From CAMCYM01 sp041191165 (lineage in GTDB: Bacteria; Bacteroidota; Bacteroidia; Flavobacteriales_D; Sanyastnellaceae): DNA of 14,661 nt. The notes under the pieces are model-generated. The model searched no databases. It was not told the DNA's origin and worked only from the letters and a program-made list of their open reading frames with translations. The DNA lies in NCBI GenBank assembly GCA_041191165.1, contig JBEEPJ010000031.1, forward strand, positions 1 to 14,661. The letters run 5' to 3'. This document shows positions 1-6,515 of the stretch, in pieces. Both the position numbers and the translations under genes were made by a program. Each line of letters starts with the position of its first letter. Position 1 is the stretch's first letter.

Positions 1-399
1 TGCTCCAACCTGGGACAGCAACCCCATCGCATGGATGCGGGTGACGTGCCCTTGCGCTCGGCTCTGCAAGTAGGCCAAATCGCCCCGATGCGCCAACGCC
101 GGCTGCGTGTCGGGCAACAGGACCACGTCGGTGAACCCCCCGGCGGCTGCAGCGGCCAGACCTGACTCGAGCCCTTCTTTTTGCTCCTCGCCCGGATCCC
201 GGAAATGGGCCTGACCATCCACCCAGCCCGGAGAGACACAGCTGCCCGGGGATTCCCAGACTTCGCACCCTTCCGCAGACAGTCCGGGGGCCATTTGCGC
301 AATGACCCCTCCTTCGCAACGGATGTCAAGGGTGGCGCCGTGGGCGGGACTGGCGGGGTCGATGACCGTTACGCCGCGGAGGAGGAGGGCCTTTTCCAT
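1..399 (-). CDS. pyrC: Dihydroorotase-like amidohydrolase, N-terminal 133 residues (cut by window edge)
   Basis: The minus-strand frame opens with ATG at 399-397 and stays open to base 1, so the C-terminal part lies outside. The translation has the amidohydrolase N-terminal beta-sandwich segment (MEKALLLRGVTVIDP), then WVDGQAHFRDPG at about residues 60-71, then an AAAAGGFTDVVLLPDTQPAL stretch typical of class I dihydroorotases. Dihydroorotase interconverts carbamoyl aspartate and dihydroorotate in pyrimidine synthesis. The canonical metal motif is DxHxH; here the first His is Gln (DGQAH), while the second His and the FRDPG segment remain. From memory, Bacteroidota carry such divergent homologues, some apparently without a complete metal site, so activity is uncertain. 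The start lies inside the upstream BatA-like gene (31-base overlap), suggesting translational coupling. Family assignment is firm; the catalytic role is less so. Confidence 0.82.
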   Translation of the reverse strand, partial: MEKALLLRGVTVIDPASPAHGATLDIRCEGGVIAQMAPGLSAEGCEVWESPGSCVSPGWVDGQAHFRDPGEEQKEGLESGLAAAAAGGFTDVVLLPDTQPALAHRGDLAYLQSRAQGHVTRIHAMGLLSQVGA

Positions 400-2465
400 C
401 GGGAGAGCAAGAGGGTTTCGGTGAGCAGGGCAGCCAGGGCGAGCAGCAAAAACCACTTCCACCACGGCGTGCCTTTTTCCAATTGGTTGACCCGGGCAGC
501 AATGGCGGTGGCATCGGTATCCCAAACCTCCGCCCGTTCCCATCCCGCAGAATCCAGCTTCGCCTCCCATTCGGGGATGTCGTAGGGGCTGGCATCCGAT
601 TCGCGGCGGTCGTGGTTCATGCCGATGAGCGCCAGGGTGTCCGGGCCTGCCAGGACGGCGTAGTGACCGGCATGGGGCCGGTTGGAACCCAGGCCCAACA
701 GCAGGGAGCCGGGCAGGTTGCGCACCTCCGGGAGCAGGGTGGCCTGGGCGGTGTCGGCCGGCACCATGCGGATCTCCAGGTTGGGCGCAGACGGTACTCC
801 CCGAATGGACCAAGAGGTGGTGAGGCCCAACGTTCCGGCATAGACCGGGGTAGACCGGGACAACTCGGCCATGCGAAGCAGGGTGGGCACGAAGAGCGCA
901 TGACGAATCAAGTTCCCATGCTCGGGTTGCAGCGAGGCCGCCAGGAAGTAGGCATGGCCCTGCCCGGCCGAGATGCGGGTCAACAGCGGCACGCCGCGCT
1001 CTGTGGACACGACGACCTCCTCCTCGGGGCTGGGCGTTCTCCGGAGCACCTCTGAGAACACGGGCAGGTCGGCTTGGGCGGGCGTGGCCGCAAAAACCCC
1101 GCGGTACAGCGGATGCTCCGTTTGCATGTCCCCCCAACGGTCCTCGCCGGAGACCCAATCCGCCTCTCCAGCGCCCCAGCTCCAGTCCGCCCGGAATCGA
1201 GCCGCGATCTCGCTGTCCTCCTCCCGCTCGGGGAGGTACAACACCGACCCGCCCTGCTCCACGAAGTTGCGCAGCAGCACTCCGAGGCCCGAGCCGGGCG
1301 ACTTCATCCCCTGCACCACCACAAAATCCCGGTCCGCCAGCGCTTCGAAGTCGAGGGCGGCCACCGTGGCGACATCGTATCCGTCCCCGCCGGCGGCAAA
1401 GACTTGGCGCAACGCCCGCGACACCGGCCCGGCCGTGCCCGCCGGCTCGTAGATCAGCACCCGGACCTGCCGGGTGACCTCGTACCCCCAGGAGAACCCG
1501 TCGTCGAACCGGATGGGCGCATCGTCCAGCGATACCGTCGCAGCGGCAAACCCCGCCTCCCCGTGGGTGAACGACAGGACCGTGTCCGTCATGCGCCCCG
1601 GTTCGAGATCGAAGGAGCCCAAGGCCACCCGCCGCCCGTTGACGAACAGCTGCAACGGCAAGTCCTCCAGGCGGTCGGTGGCCGTGTGCCCGATGCGCAC
1701 CCGGAGGGCGGCGGGCTTGCCGGCCAGCTGCAACGGCGCCTCGAAAGCGACCGAGTCGATCCAGAGGTTGGTGCTGGACTGGGCGATGCCCGGCACGAAG
1801 ACCAGCGGCCAACCCCCGATGCCATCTGCGGACGGCGACTCGAGCGTGTGCGTGTTGCGCTGCAGGTCCGTGAAGCAGTACACCACCCGCTTGCGGTCCG
1901 GTTCCCGCAGGAGCAAGTTCTCCATGCGCTCGAGCACCTCCGGCAGCGCGCGCACCTCGGCGGCCGGCTCGATCTCGGAGAGCCGTTGCAGCGCCTGCGA
2001 CCGGGTCAGCACCTGCTGGTCGCGGCCCGAGAAGGCGTGGGTGAGCACCACGAACCGGTCGGTCTCTGCGTAACGCTCGATGACCTGGCGGGCGCGCTCG
2101 AGCGAGGATTGCAGGATTTGGCCTTCTTCACCCACCGCCTCCATCGAAAAACTGTTGTCGATGTAAATGCCCACGGCCATGCCCCGCGCATCATCCGGCC
2201 CAACGCCCTCCGGCTGTTGCTTCGGCGGCGGGGTAAACGGCTGGGCGAATGCGATGATCAGCGCCGCCATGGCCAGCAAACGCATCAGGAGCACCACCAG
2301 ATGGCGGAGCCGCTGGGTCGCCCGGCTGTCGCGCTGCACCGCCTGCAAAAAGGCCACGTGGGGAAAAATCACGCGCCGGAATCGCCGGAATTGCAGCAAG
2401 TGCACGAGGATGGGAATGGACAACGCGGTCAGTCCCCACAGTATTTCCGGATGAGCGAATTCCAT
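369..2465 (-). CDS. BatA-like aerotolerance regulator: membrane protein with vWA domain
   Basis: This 698-residue protein begins with the BatA N-terminal module: a membrane segment at about residues 8-25, the basic RRFRR stretch after it, and a second membrane segment at about 57-77. A von Willebrand A-like domain starts near residue 97, with a MIDAS-type DxSxS motif at D103-N-S-F-S107. A long extracytoplasmic region follows, and a last membrane segment (WWKWFLLLALAALL) sits at about 669-688 before a short basic tail. BatA proteins in Bacteroidota belong to the Bat/MoxR-associated stress systems, but this single long form beside a dihydroorotase and a TIGR02757 gene is a common arrangement whose function I do not know. 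ATG is at 2465; a -7-like box ends only 6 bases upstream, and no Shine-Dalgarno is seen. The 3' end overlaps the dihydroorotase gene. Confidence 0.88.
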   Translation of the reverse strand: MEFAHPEILWGLTALSIPILVHLLQFRRFRRVIFPHVAFLQAVQRDSRATQRLRHLVVLLMRLLAMAALIIAFAQPFTPPPKQQPEGVGPDDARGMAVGIYIDNSFSMEAVGEEGQILQSSLERARQVIERYAETDRFVVLTHAFSGRDQQVLTRSQALQRLSEIEPAAEVRALPEVLERMENLLLREPDRKRVVYCFTDLQRNTHTLESPSADGIGGWPLVFVPGIAQSSTNLWIDSVAFEAPLQLAGKPAALRVRIGHTATDRLEDLPLQLFVNGRRVALGSFDLEPGRMTDTVLSFTHGEAGFAAATVSLDDAPIRFDDGFSWGYEVTRQVRVLIYEPAGTAGPVSRALRQVFAAGGDGYDVATVAALDFEALADRDFVVVQGMKSPGSGLGVLLRNFVEQGGSVLYLPEREEDSEIAARFRADWSWGAGEADWVSGEDRWGDMQTEHPLYRGVFAATPAQADLPVFSEVLRRTPSPEEEVVVSTERGVPLLTRISAGQGHAYFLAASLQPEHGNLIRHALFVPTLLRMAELSRSTPVYAGTLGLTTSWSIRGVPSAPNLEIRMVPADTAQATLLPEVRNLPGSLLLGLGSNRPHAGHYAVLAGPDTLALIGMNHDRRESDASPYDIPEWEAKLDSAGWERAEVWDTDATAIAARVNQLEKGTPWWKWFLLLALAALLTETLLLSRWKRPSSSAA

Positions 2466-2471
2466 TCAGGC

Positions 2472-2479
2472 CAAATTTA
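2472..2479 (-). promoter_or_regulatory. Candidate -7 promoter box for the BatA-like gene
   Basis: On the minus strand the sequence reads TAAATTTG, an exact match to the Bacteroidota -7 consensus TAnnTTTG. It is followed by GCCTGA and then the ATG at 2465. With a start site some 5-7 bases past the box, the transcript would begin at or next to the start codon, implying a leaderless or nearly leaderless mRNA. No clear -33 element is visible upstream, where the bases also code for the divergent gene. Confidence 0.55.
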
Positions 2480-2483
2480 CTCC

Positions 2484-2491
2484 CAATTTTG
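2484..2491 (+). promoter_or_regulatory. Candidate -7 box for the TIGR02757 gene
   Basis: CAATTTTG on the plus strand matches TAnnTTTG in all but the first base and lies 5 bases before the ATG at 2497. Together with the opposing box at 2472-2479 it packs two divergent promoters into 31 bases. The match is partial and no -33 element was recognised, so this is weaker than its partner. Confidence 0.35.
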
Positions 2492-2496
2492 CCCCC

Positions 2497-3357
2497 ATGG
2501 CGCAGCGAGCGATGATTTCCCCCCCGCACGAAGCGGCGGCCCGGTGGGCCGATTTTCTGCGGGAGAAGGCCCTCAAGTACGAGTCGCGGGACTTCATTCC
2601 CGACGACCCGGTGGCGATTCCGCACCGCTACGCCCAGCCCCGGGACCAGGAGCTGGCGGGCTTCCTGACGGCCCTCATCGCCTGGGGCAACCGAAAGTCC
2701 ATCCTGCAGTCCGCGGAGGGGTGGATGGGCCGAATGGATGACGCGCCGTACGCGTTTGTGCGGTCGGCCTCGCGGGCGGAGTGGGAGGGGGCGATGTCGG
2801 GCTGGTGCCACCGGACGATGTCCGCCGCGGATGCGGTGGCCATCGGGCTCGGCTTGCAGGGGTTGTTGCGGGAGTGGGGGAGCCTCGAGGCCGCCTTCGC
2901 CGCGGGGTTCCCGGCCGCCATCGCGGGGGCGACCCAACGGCCGCTGACTGGTGGCGCCCCAGTTGACACCCACGGGGCCCAGATGCAGGCTGCCTGGGGG
3001 CGCTTTCACGACCTCGTCTTCGCGGGATCCCCGCCGGGGCGGGAGCGCAAGCATGTGGCGGACCCCCGTCGGGGCGCGGCGGCGAAAAGGCTCAACATGT
3101 TCCTGCGTTGGATGGTGCGATCGCCGGCCCGGGGGGTGGACTTGGGGATTTGGACCCAGGTCCGGCCCAGCCAGTTGATGATGCCGCTCGATGTCCACAC
3201 GGCGAATGTGGGTCGCAAACTGGGGTTGCTGGAACGGCGGGCAAACGACTGGCGGGCCGTGGAGGAGTTGACGTCCGCCTTGCGCGTGGTGGACCCCGAA
3301 GACCCGGTCAGGCTGGACTTTGCCCTCTTCGGGTTGGGGGCCATTGAGGGATTTTGA
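2497..3357 (+). CDS. TIGR02757 family protein (DUF2400)
   Basis: This 286-residue protein matches the TIGR02757 family, found almost only in Bacteroidota and some relatives. The diagnostic run is in the C-terminal half: HVADPRRGAAAKRLNMFLRW with MVR following (about residues 187-209), then GVDLGIW and MPLDVHTANVGRKLGLL (about 228-244). The N-terminal half has a family-typical ALIAWGNRKSIL segment. The fold is thought to resemble helix-hairpin-helix DNA glycosylases, but no catalytic role is established and I do not assign one. The length is near the family norm. ATG at 2497 is the first in frame after the candidate -7 box. The gene is divergent from the BatA-like gene and lies 66 bases upstream of the MnmD-Nudix gene on the same strand. 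Confidence 0.88.
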   Translation: MAQRAMISPPHEAAARWADFLREKALKYESRDFIPDDPVAIPHRYAQPRDQELAGFLTALIAWGNRKSILQSAEGWMGRMDDAPYAFVRSASRAEWEGAMSGWCHRTMSAADAVAIGLGLQGLLREWGSLEAAFAAGFPAAIAGATQRPLTGGAPVDTHGAQMQAAWGRFHDLVFAGSPPGRERKHVADPRRGAAAKRLNMFLRWMVRSPARGVDLGIWTQVRPSQLMMPLDVHTANVGRKLGLLERRANDWRAVEELTSALRVVDPEDPVRLDFALFGLGAIEGF

Positions 3358-3423
3358 CGGAAGTTTGGCCTACCCTCACCCCTCCCCCTTCTCAATTCTC
3401 CCTTATCAATTCTCATTTTTCCC

Positions 3424-4554
3424 ATGCCCACCCCCTCATCTCCTGAGCTCCTCCCCACCGGAGACGGCAGCTGGACCTTGCGTTCCGGCGTCCATGGCGT
3501 GCCGTACCACAGCGTTTATGGGGCCTACACGGAGTCGCTGTACGTGTTCGTCGAGCAGGGGTTGAGCGCCTGGTGGACAGCGGCGAGCGCATCGGACGGG
3601 GGGCGTCGGGGGTGTGACGTGCTGGAGGTGGGGTGGGGGTCGGGGCTCAACGCGGCGTGCGCTTGGCGCTGGGCCCAGGATCAGGGGGTGGAGGTGCGGT
3701 ACCGGGCATTGGAGCCAGATCCGCTGCCCCGGGAGGTGCTGGAGCGCCTCGATCACGGGGAGCGCACGGGGATGGGGGGGGAGGCATTTGGGGAGATGAT
3801 GGGCGTGCCGGAAGGGCAGGAGTGGCGTGGGGGAGCGCATTTTTCGCTGCGGTGGGAGCCCACCGATGTCCGGGACTGGGAACCGGAGGCGGCGGGGTCG
3901 GTGGACGTGATTTTCTTCGATGCCTTTGCGCCGGAGTCGCAGCCGGAGTTATGGACCGAGGCGGTTTTTGCGCGGCTGTATCGGGCCCTGCGGGTGGGGG
4001 GGAGGTTGGTGACCTACTGCGCCAAGGGCGAGGTGCGGCGGGCGATGGTGGCCGCGGGGTTTGCCGTAGAGCGCCTGCCCGGCCCACCGGGGAAGCGGGA
4101 GATGCTGGCGGCGTGCAAGACCCCGCCCACCCGCTTCAACCTGCGGGTGTATGGGCTGGTGGTGGACCAAGGGCGCGTGCTCATCAGCCGCGAACGCATT
4201 CAAGGGCAGTGGTATGCCAAATTCCCCGGAGGCGGTGTCGAACCCGGCGAGGGCATCCGGGACGCACTGCACCGGGAGTTTCGGGAGGAATTGGGGCCGG
4301 AGGTGGAGATCGGGCGGGTCGAGCATTTTTACACCACCGATTTTTTCCAGCGCAGCGCCTTCCGGGCCGAGGACCAGGTGGTCTCCATCTATTACCGGGT
4401 TGAGCTGGCGTCGCCGCTACCGGAAGAGGGGATGAAGGCCTGGGATGGGTCGCCGTTGACCTTTCATTGGTGGACGGTGGGGGGGGAGGAGGGGGATTTG
4501 GCCTTCCCCATCGACCGTCATGTGGCGAGGATGCTCCGCGAAGGTCTTCAGTGA
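3424..4554 (+). CDS. mnmD: MnmD tRNA methyltransferase fused to a C-terminal Nudix hydrolase domain
   Basis: One uninterrupted 376-residue frame holds two enzymes. Residues ~10-232 are MnmD (DUF752-type methyltransferase): SAM-binding VLEVGWGSGLN at 66-76, the DAFAPESQPELW signature at 166-177, and the family's end motif LPGPPGKREML at 218-228. MnmD methylates the 5-aminomethyl group of the wobble uridine (the final step to mnm5(s2)U34), the role played by the methyltransferase half of MnmC in E. coli. After a linker of about six residues, RFNLRVYGLVV opens a complete Nudix domain at ~237-376. Its box runs from G270 (Gx5E to E276) to R284-E285-F-R-E288-E289-L-G291; only the final hydrophobic position, here Pro, departs. 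The Nudix part resembles stand-alone Bacteroidota hydrolases (HFYTTDFFQ, VVSIYYRV). I know MnmD as a stand-alone protein of about 220 residues, so the fusion is unusual. The 3' end overlaps the convergent PH-domain gene by 7 bases. Confidence 0.9.
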   Translation: MPTPSSPELLPTGDGSWTLRSGVHGVPYHSVYGAYTESLYVFVEQGLSAWWTAASASDGGRRGCDVLEVGWGSGLNAACAWRWAQDQGVEVRYRALEPDPLPREVLERLDHGERTGMGGEAFGEMMGVPEGQEWRGGAHFSLRWEPTDVRDWEPEAAGSVDVIFFDAFAPESQPELWTEAVFARLYRALRVGGRLVTYCAKGEVRRAMVAAGFAVERLPGPPGKREMLAACKTPPTRFNLRVYGLVVDQGRVLISRERIQGQWYAKFPGGGVEPGEGIRDALHREFREELGPEVEIGRVEHFYTTDFFQRSAFRAEDQVVSIYYRVELASPLPEEGMKAWDGSPLTFHWWTVGGEEGDLAFPIDRHVARMLREGLQ

Positions 4555-5018
4555 AGGGGCGCGGCGCCGGGCAGGAAGCGGATGCCCGGATTTTCGCGCT
4601 GCAGACGGCGCAGGAATCCCGCGCGGTCCCGCGGCGAAATGAGCACGGATTGCCTGTGGCCCCAACGGATTTCCAACCGGTCAAATCCCGCGGCAGGGGC
4701 GCTCAACAGGCTGGTGCTCTTGCGCACTTCTGAAATTTCGGCGAGCGGGACGCGCAACCGGTAGAACCCGCTGCGAATCTCGAGATAAGGAGGCGCAAAC
4801 CGGTAGGCGGTCGAGTAGAGCATGGCCATCACCGCCCCGGTGGTCGAGATGAGGATCGCAGCAGCCCAGCCGTTGCCATCGCGCAGCGCGAGTCCGATGG
4901 GCACGCCCAGCGAGACGGCCAGGAACAGCAGCAAACCCCGGCTCACCGCAGAGGGAAACCGGTCCTTCGTGCCGGGCGGTGCGCCTGTCGTTTCAGAGGC
5001 CGATGCGCCGGACGACAT
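4548..5018 (-). CDS. Small membrane protein with PH-like (bPH_6-type) domain
   Basis: This 156-residue protein has two predicted membrane segments at about residues 26-45 and 50-70, then a domain with PPYLEIRSGFYRLRVPLAEI followed by SEVRKSTSLLSAPAAGFDRL and a VLISPRDRAGFLRRL run. The pattern, a rule-setting I-x-E-V-R-K strand, then S-APA-x-x-x-DRLEI, then SVLISP-D, is that of bacterial PH-like proteins common in Bacteroidota. The function is unknown; the domain probably faces the cytoplasm. ATG at 5018 lies inside the upstream 191-residue gene (26-base overlap), so it is probably the last, translationally coupled member of the murQ operon. Its 3' end overlaps the convergent MnmD-Nudix gene by 7 bases, leaving no room for a terminator between them. 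Confidence 0.8.
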   Translation of the reverse strand: MSSGASASETTGAPPGTKDRFPSAVSRGLLLFLAVSLGVPIGLALRDGNGWAAAILISTTGAVMAMLYSTAYRFAPPYLEIRSGFYRLRVPLAEISEVRKSTSLLSAPAAGFDRLEIRWGHRQSVLISPRDRAGFLRRLQRENPGIRFLPGAAPLH

Positions 5019-5568
5019 AGGCGGAGACGCGCTCGTAAAAATGGGCGGGTGTCAGGGTCCGCCAGTCGATTTCGTTGATCTCCCCCCCGGACACGAAGTA
5101 CTGGTCCAGGTCGGCCGCCTGCATGTCTTCGAGCACGTGGTCGCGGAAGTTGAGCAGGGCGATCCATCCGTCCCGGTCCGAAATGTCGTCGAACCATTCC
5201 TCGTAATAGCTATCGTCGCTGTGGTGGAAGTTGAGCACGTTCTCGCCGATGAGCAAGAACCGCACGATGCCTTGCTCGACCAGCAAGTCGATGACCTCGC
5301 GCTTGAGGGTCATGATGTCATTGTGCAGGCAGTCGTTCCACTCTCCGATGAACTCGAGGATGGCATACCCATCGTCGTAGTCCACAAACAGGATTTTCAG
5401 GCACAAGGTGGGCGAACCCATCGTATCCCACTGCGGATGGATGTAATGATCGTAGATCCGGGTGGAATAAGAGAATTCACTGTAGGTCCTTCCGTAGAAA
5501 GGACTTTTTTCATCCTCGCTGGCAATATAATGATTGCGCCAGGCGTAGTAAGGTTCTAGCAGATGCAT
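4993..5568 (-). CDS. Conserved Bacteroidota protein of unknown function, 191 residues
   Basis: I recognise this as a protein conserved in Bacteroidota next to murQ, but no function is known to me. It is soluble and has no signal peptide or membrane segment. It is rich in acidic and aromatic residues: HLLEPYYAWRNHYIASEDE at the start, PFYGRTYSEF, YDHYIHPQWD, ILEFIGEWNDCLHNDIMTLK near the middle, then IGENVLNFHHSDDSYYEEWF and WIALLNFR. The alternating strand and helix pattern with conserved W-N-D and Y-Y-E-E-W patches suggests a compact alpha/beta protein. The base composition is less GC-rich than in its neighbours, as expected from its Asp, Tyr, Ile and Asn content, so I do not take it as transfer. 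It begins 15 bases after murQ and overlaps the next gene by 26, indicating one operon. Confidence 0.85.
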   Translation of the reverse strand: MHLLEPYYAWRNHYIASEDEKSPFYGRTYSEFSYSTRIYDHYIHPQWDTMGSPTLCLKILFVDYDDGYAILEFIGEWNDCLHNDIMTLKREVIDLLVEQGIVRFLLIGENVLNFHHSDDSYYEEWFDDISDRDGWIALLNFRDHVLEDMQAADLDQYFVSGGEINEIDWRTLTPAHFYERVSAYVVRRIGL

Positions 5569-5583
5569 CGTTCGTATCGTTCT

Positions 5584-6441
5584 TCAGGCCAAACCCTCCC
5601 GCTCCCACATCGCACATGCCGCCCGGGGATTGCCAGCCTTGCGCAGCAGTTCGGCTGCTGTGGGTTCATCCACGCCGGTCCAATCTCGGATCATCTGGAT
5701 GCCGCGTTGGATGAGTTTTGCATTCGAGGGTTGCATGTCGGCCATGCGGGTGCCCCGGACATGCCCCAGTCGGATAAAGGTGACGGTGGTGATCATGTTC
5801 AGCACCAGCTTGGTGGCCGTGCCTGCCTTGAGGCGGGTGGAGCCGGTCACAAACTCCGGACCGGTGAGCACTTCCAGGGGGAAGTCGACTTCCGCGGCGA
5901 TGGGGGATTGGGGGTTGCAGACCACGCAGGCGGTGACGAGGCCGGCGGCGCGGGCGGCGCGGACCCCGCCCCGGACATAGGGGGTGCGCCCCGAGGCCGC
6001 AATCCCCACGAGGGTGTCCCGGGTCGGGTCCGGCCGGTGGGGCTGCAGGTCGCGCCAGGCGCCCGCCTCGTCGTCCTCCGCCCCCTCGACGGCCTGCCGC
6101 AGGGCGCCGTCCCCCCCGGCGATCAGCCCCACCACCCGGCCGGCGGGCACCCCGAAAGTCGGCGGGCACTCACTGGCATCCAACACCCCCAGCCGCCCAC
6201 TCGTCCCGGCCCCGATATAAAAAAGCCGCCCGCCGGCCCGCATTCGCTCCTCCAGTACCTCCACGAAAGCCGCCAACGCCGGCCGGACCCGATCGACCGC
6301 GTCCCACACCTCCCGGTCCCCGGCGTGCATCCACTCCACAAGCCGTTCCACCCCCTGCAACTCCAGGTCCTGGAAGCGCCCCACATCCTCGGTCCCGCCC
6401 CCGACCGGAGCCGTCGGGCCGCCTTTTAGTCCTTGCTCCAT
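5584..6441 (-). CDS. murQ: N-acetylmuramic acid 6-phosphate etherase
   Basis: MurQ cleaves the lactyl ether of N-acetylmuramic acid 6-phosphate to give N-acetylglucosamine 6-phosphate and D-lactate, a cytoplasmic step of peptidoglycan recycling. The 285-residue protein has a SIS-domain sugar-phosphate site GAGTSGRLGVLDASECPPTF (78-97) and the family motif GSTRLKAGTATKLVLN. By spacing, E91 (in SECPPTF) and E122 (in GAEDDE) correspond to the catalytic glutamates E83 and E114 of the E. coli enzyme: both pairs are 31 residues apart. The length is near the family norm and the frame is complete. ATG at 6441 follows an AACTTTTTCAC leader. The gene heads a likely operon with two conserved genes of unknown role. 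No murK, anmK or transporter is seen in the window. Confidence 0.96.
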   Translation of the reverse strand: MEQGLKGGPTAPVGGGTEDVGRFQDLELQGVERLVEWMHAGDREVWDAVDRVRPALAAFVEVLEERMRAGGRLFYIGAGTSGRLGVLDASECPPTFGVPAGRVVGLIAGGDGALRQAVEGAEDDEAGAWRDLQPHRPDPTRDTLVGIAASGRTPYVRGGVRAARAAGLVTACVVCNPQSPIAAEVDFPLEVLTGPEFVTGSTRLKAGTATKLVLNMITTVTFIRLGHVRGTRMADMQPSNAKLIQRGIQMIRDWTGVDEPTAAELLRKAGNPRAACAMWEREGLA

Positions 6442-6480
6442 GTGAAAAAGTTGCTGTGAAAGTTCCTTCGGATCACCGCC

Positions 6481-6488
6481 GGAAGATA
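6481..6488 (-). promoter_or_regulatory. Candidate -7 box for the murQ operon
   Basis: TATCTTCC on the minus strand resembles the Bacteroidota -7 box (TAnnTTTG with the last two bases changed) and is identical to the box before the gene at 8303. It would place the transcript start near 6475, giving a leader of roughly 33 bases. No convincing -33 element is seen. Confidence 0.4.
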
Positions 6489-6503
6489 CAGCCCAACTCC
6501 CCT

Positions 6504-6511
6504 TAAATTCG
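6504..6511 (+). promoter_or_regulatory. Candidate -7 box for the TPR/PD40 gene
   Basis: TAAATTCG (TAnnTTTG with one T-to-C change) lies only 4 bases before the ATG at 6516, with no Shine-Dalgarno in between. Transcription would start at or just inside the first codon, implying a leaderless mRNA if this ATG is the true start. It shares the 74-base divergent spacer with the murQ promoter. Confidence 0.45.
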
Positions 6512-6515
6512 CGCC

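Noticed and set aside
1074..2741. Long plus-strand open frame opposite the BatA-like gene (555 codons)
   Set aside because: It is rich in Arg, Gly, Pro and His with no domain, and is complementary to a well-supported gene; GC-rich codons make such shadows long.
2191..3198. Minus-strand open frame spanning the BatA/TIGR02757 divergent spacer (335 codons)
   Set aside because: It crosses two real genes, has no domain and is low in hydrophobic core residues.
3392..3414. Direct repeat TCAATTCTC upstream of the MnmD-Nudix gene
   Set aside because: Two 9-base copies in a pyrimidine-rich leader are too short to separate from low complexity.
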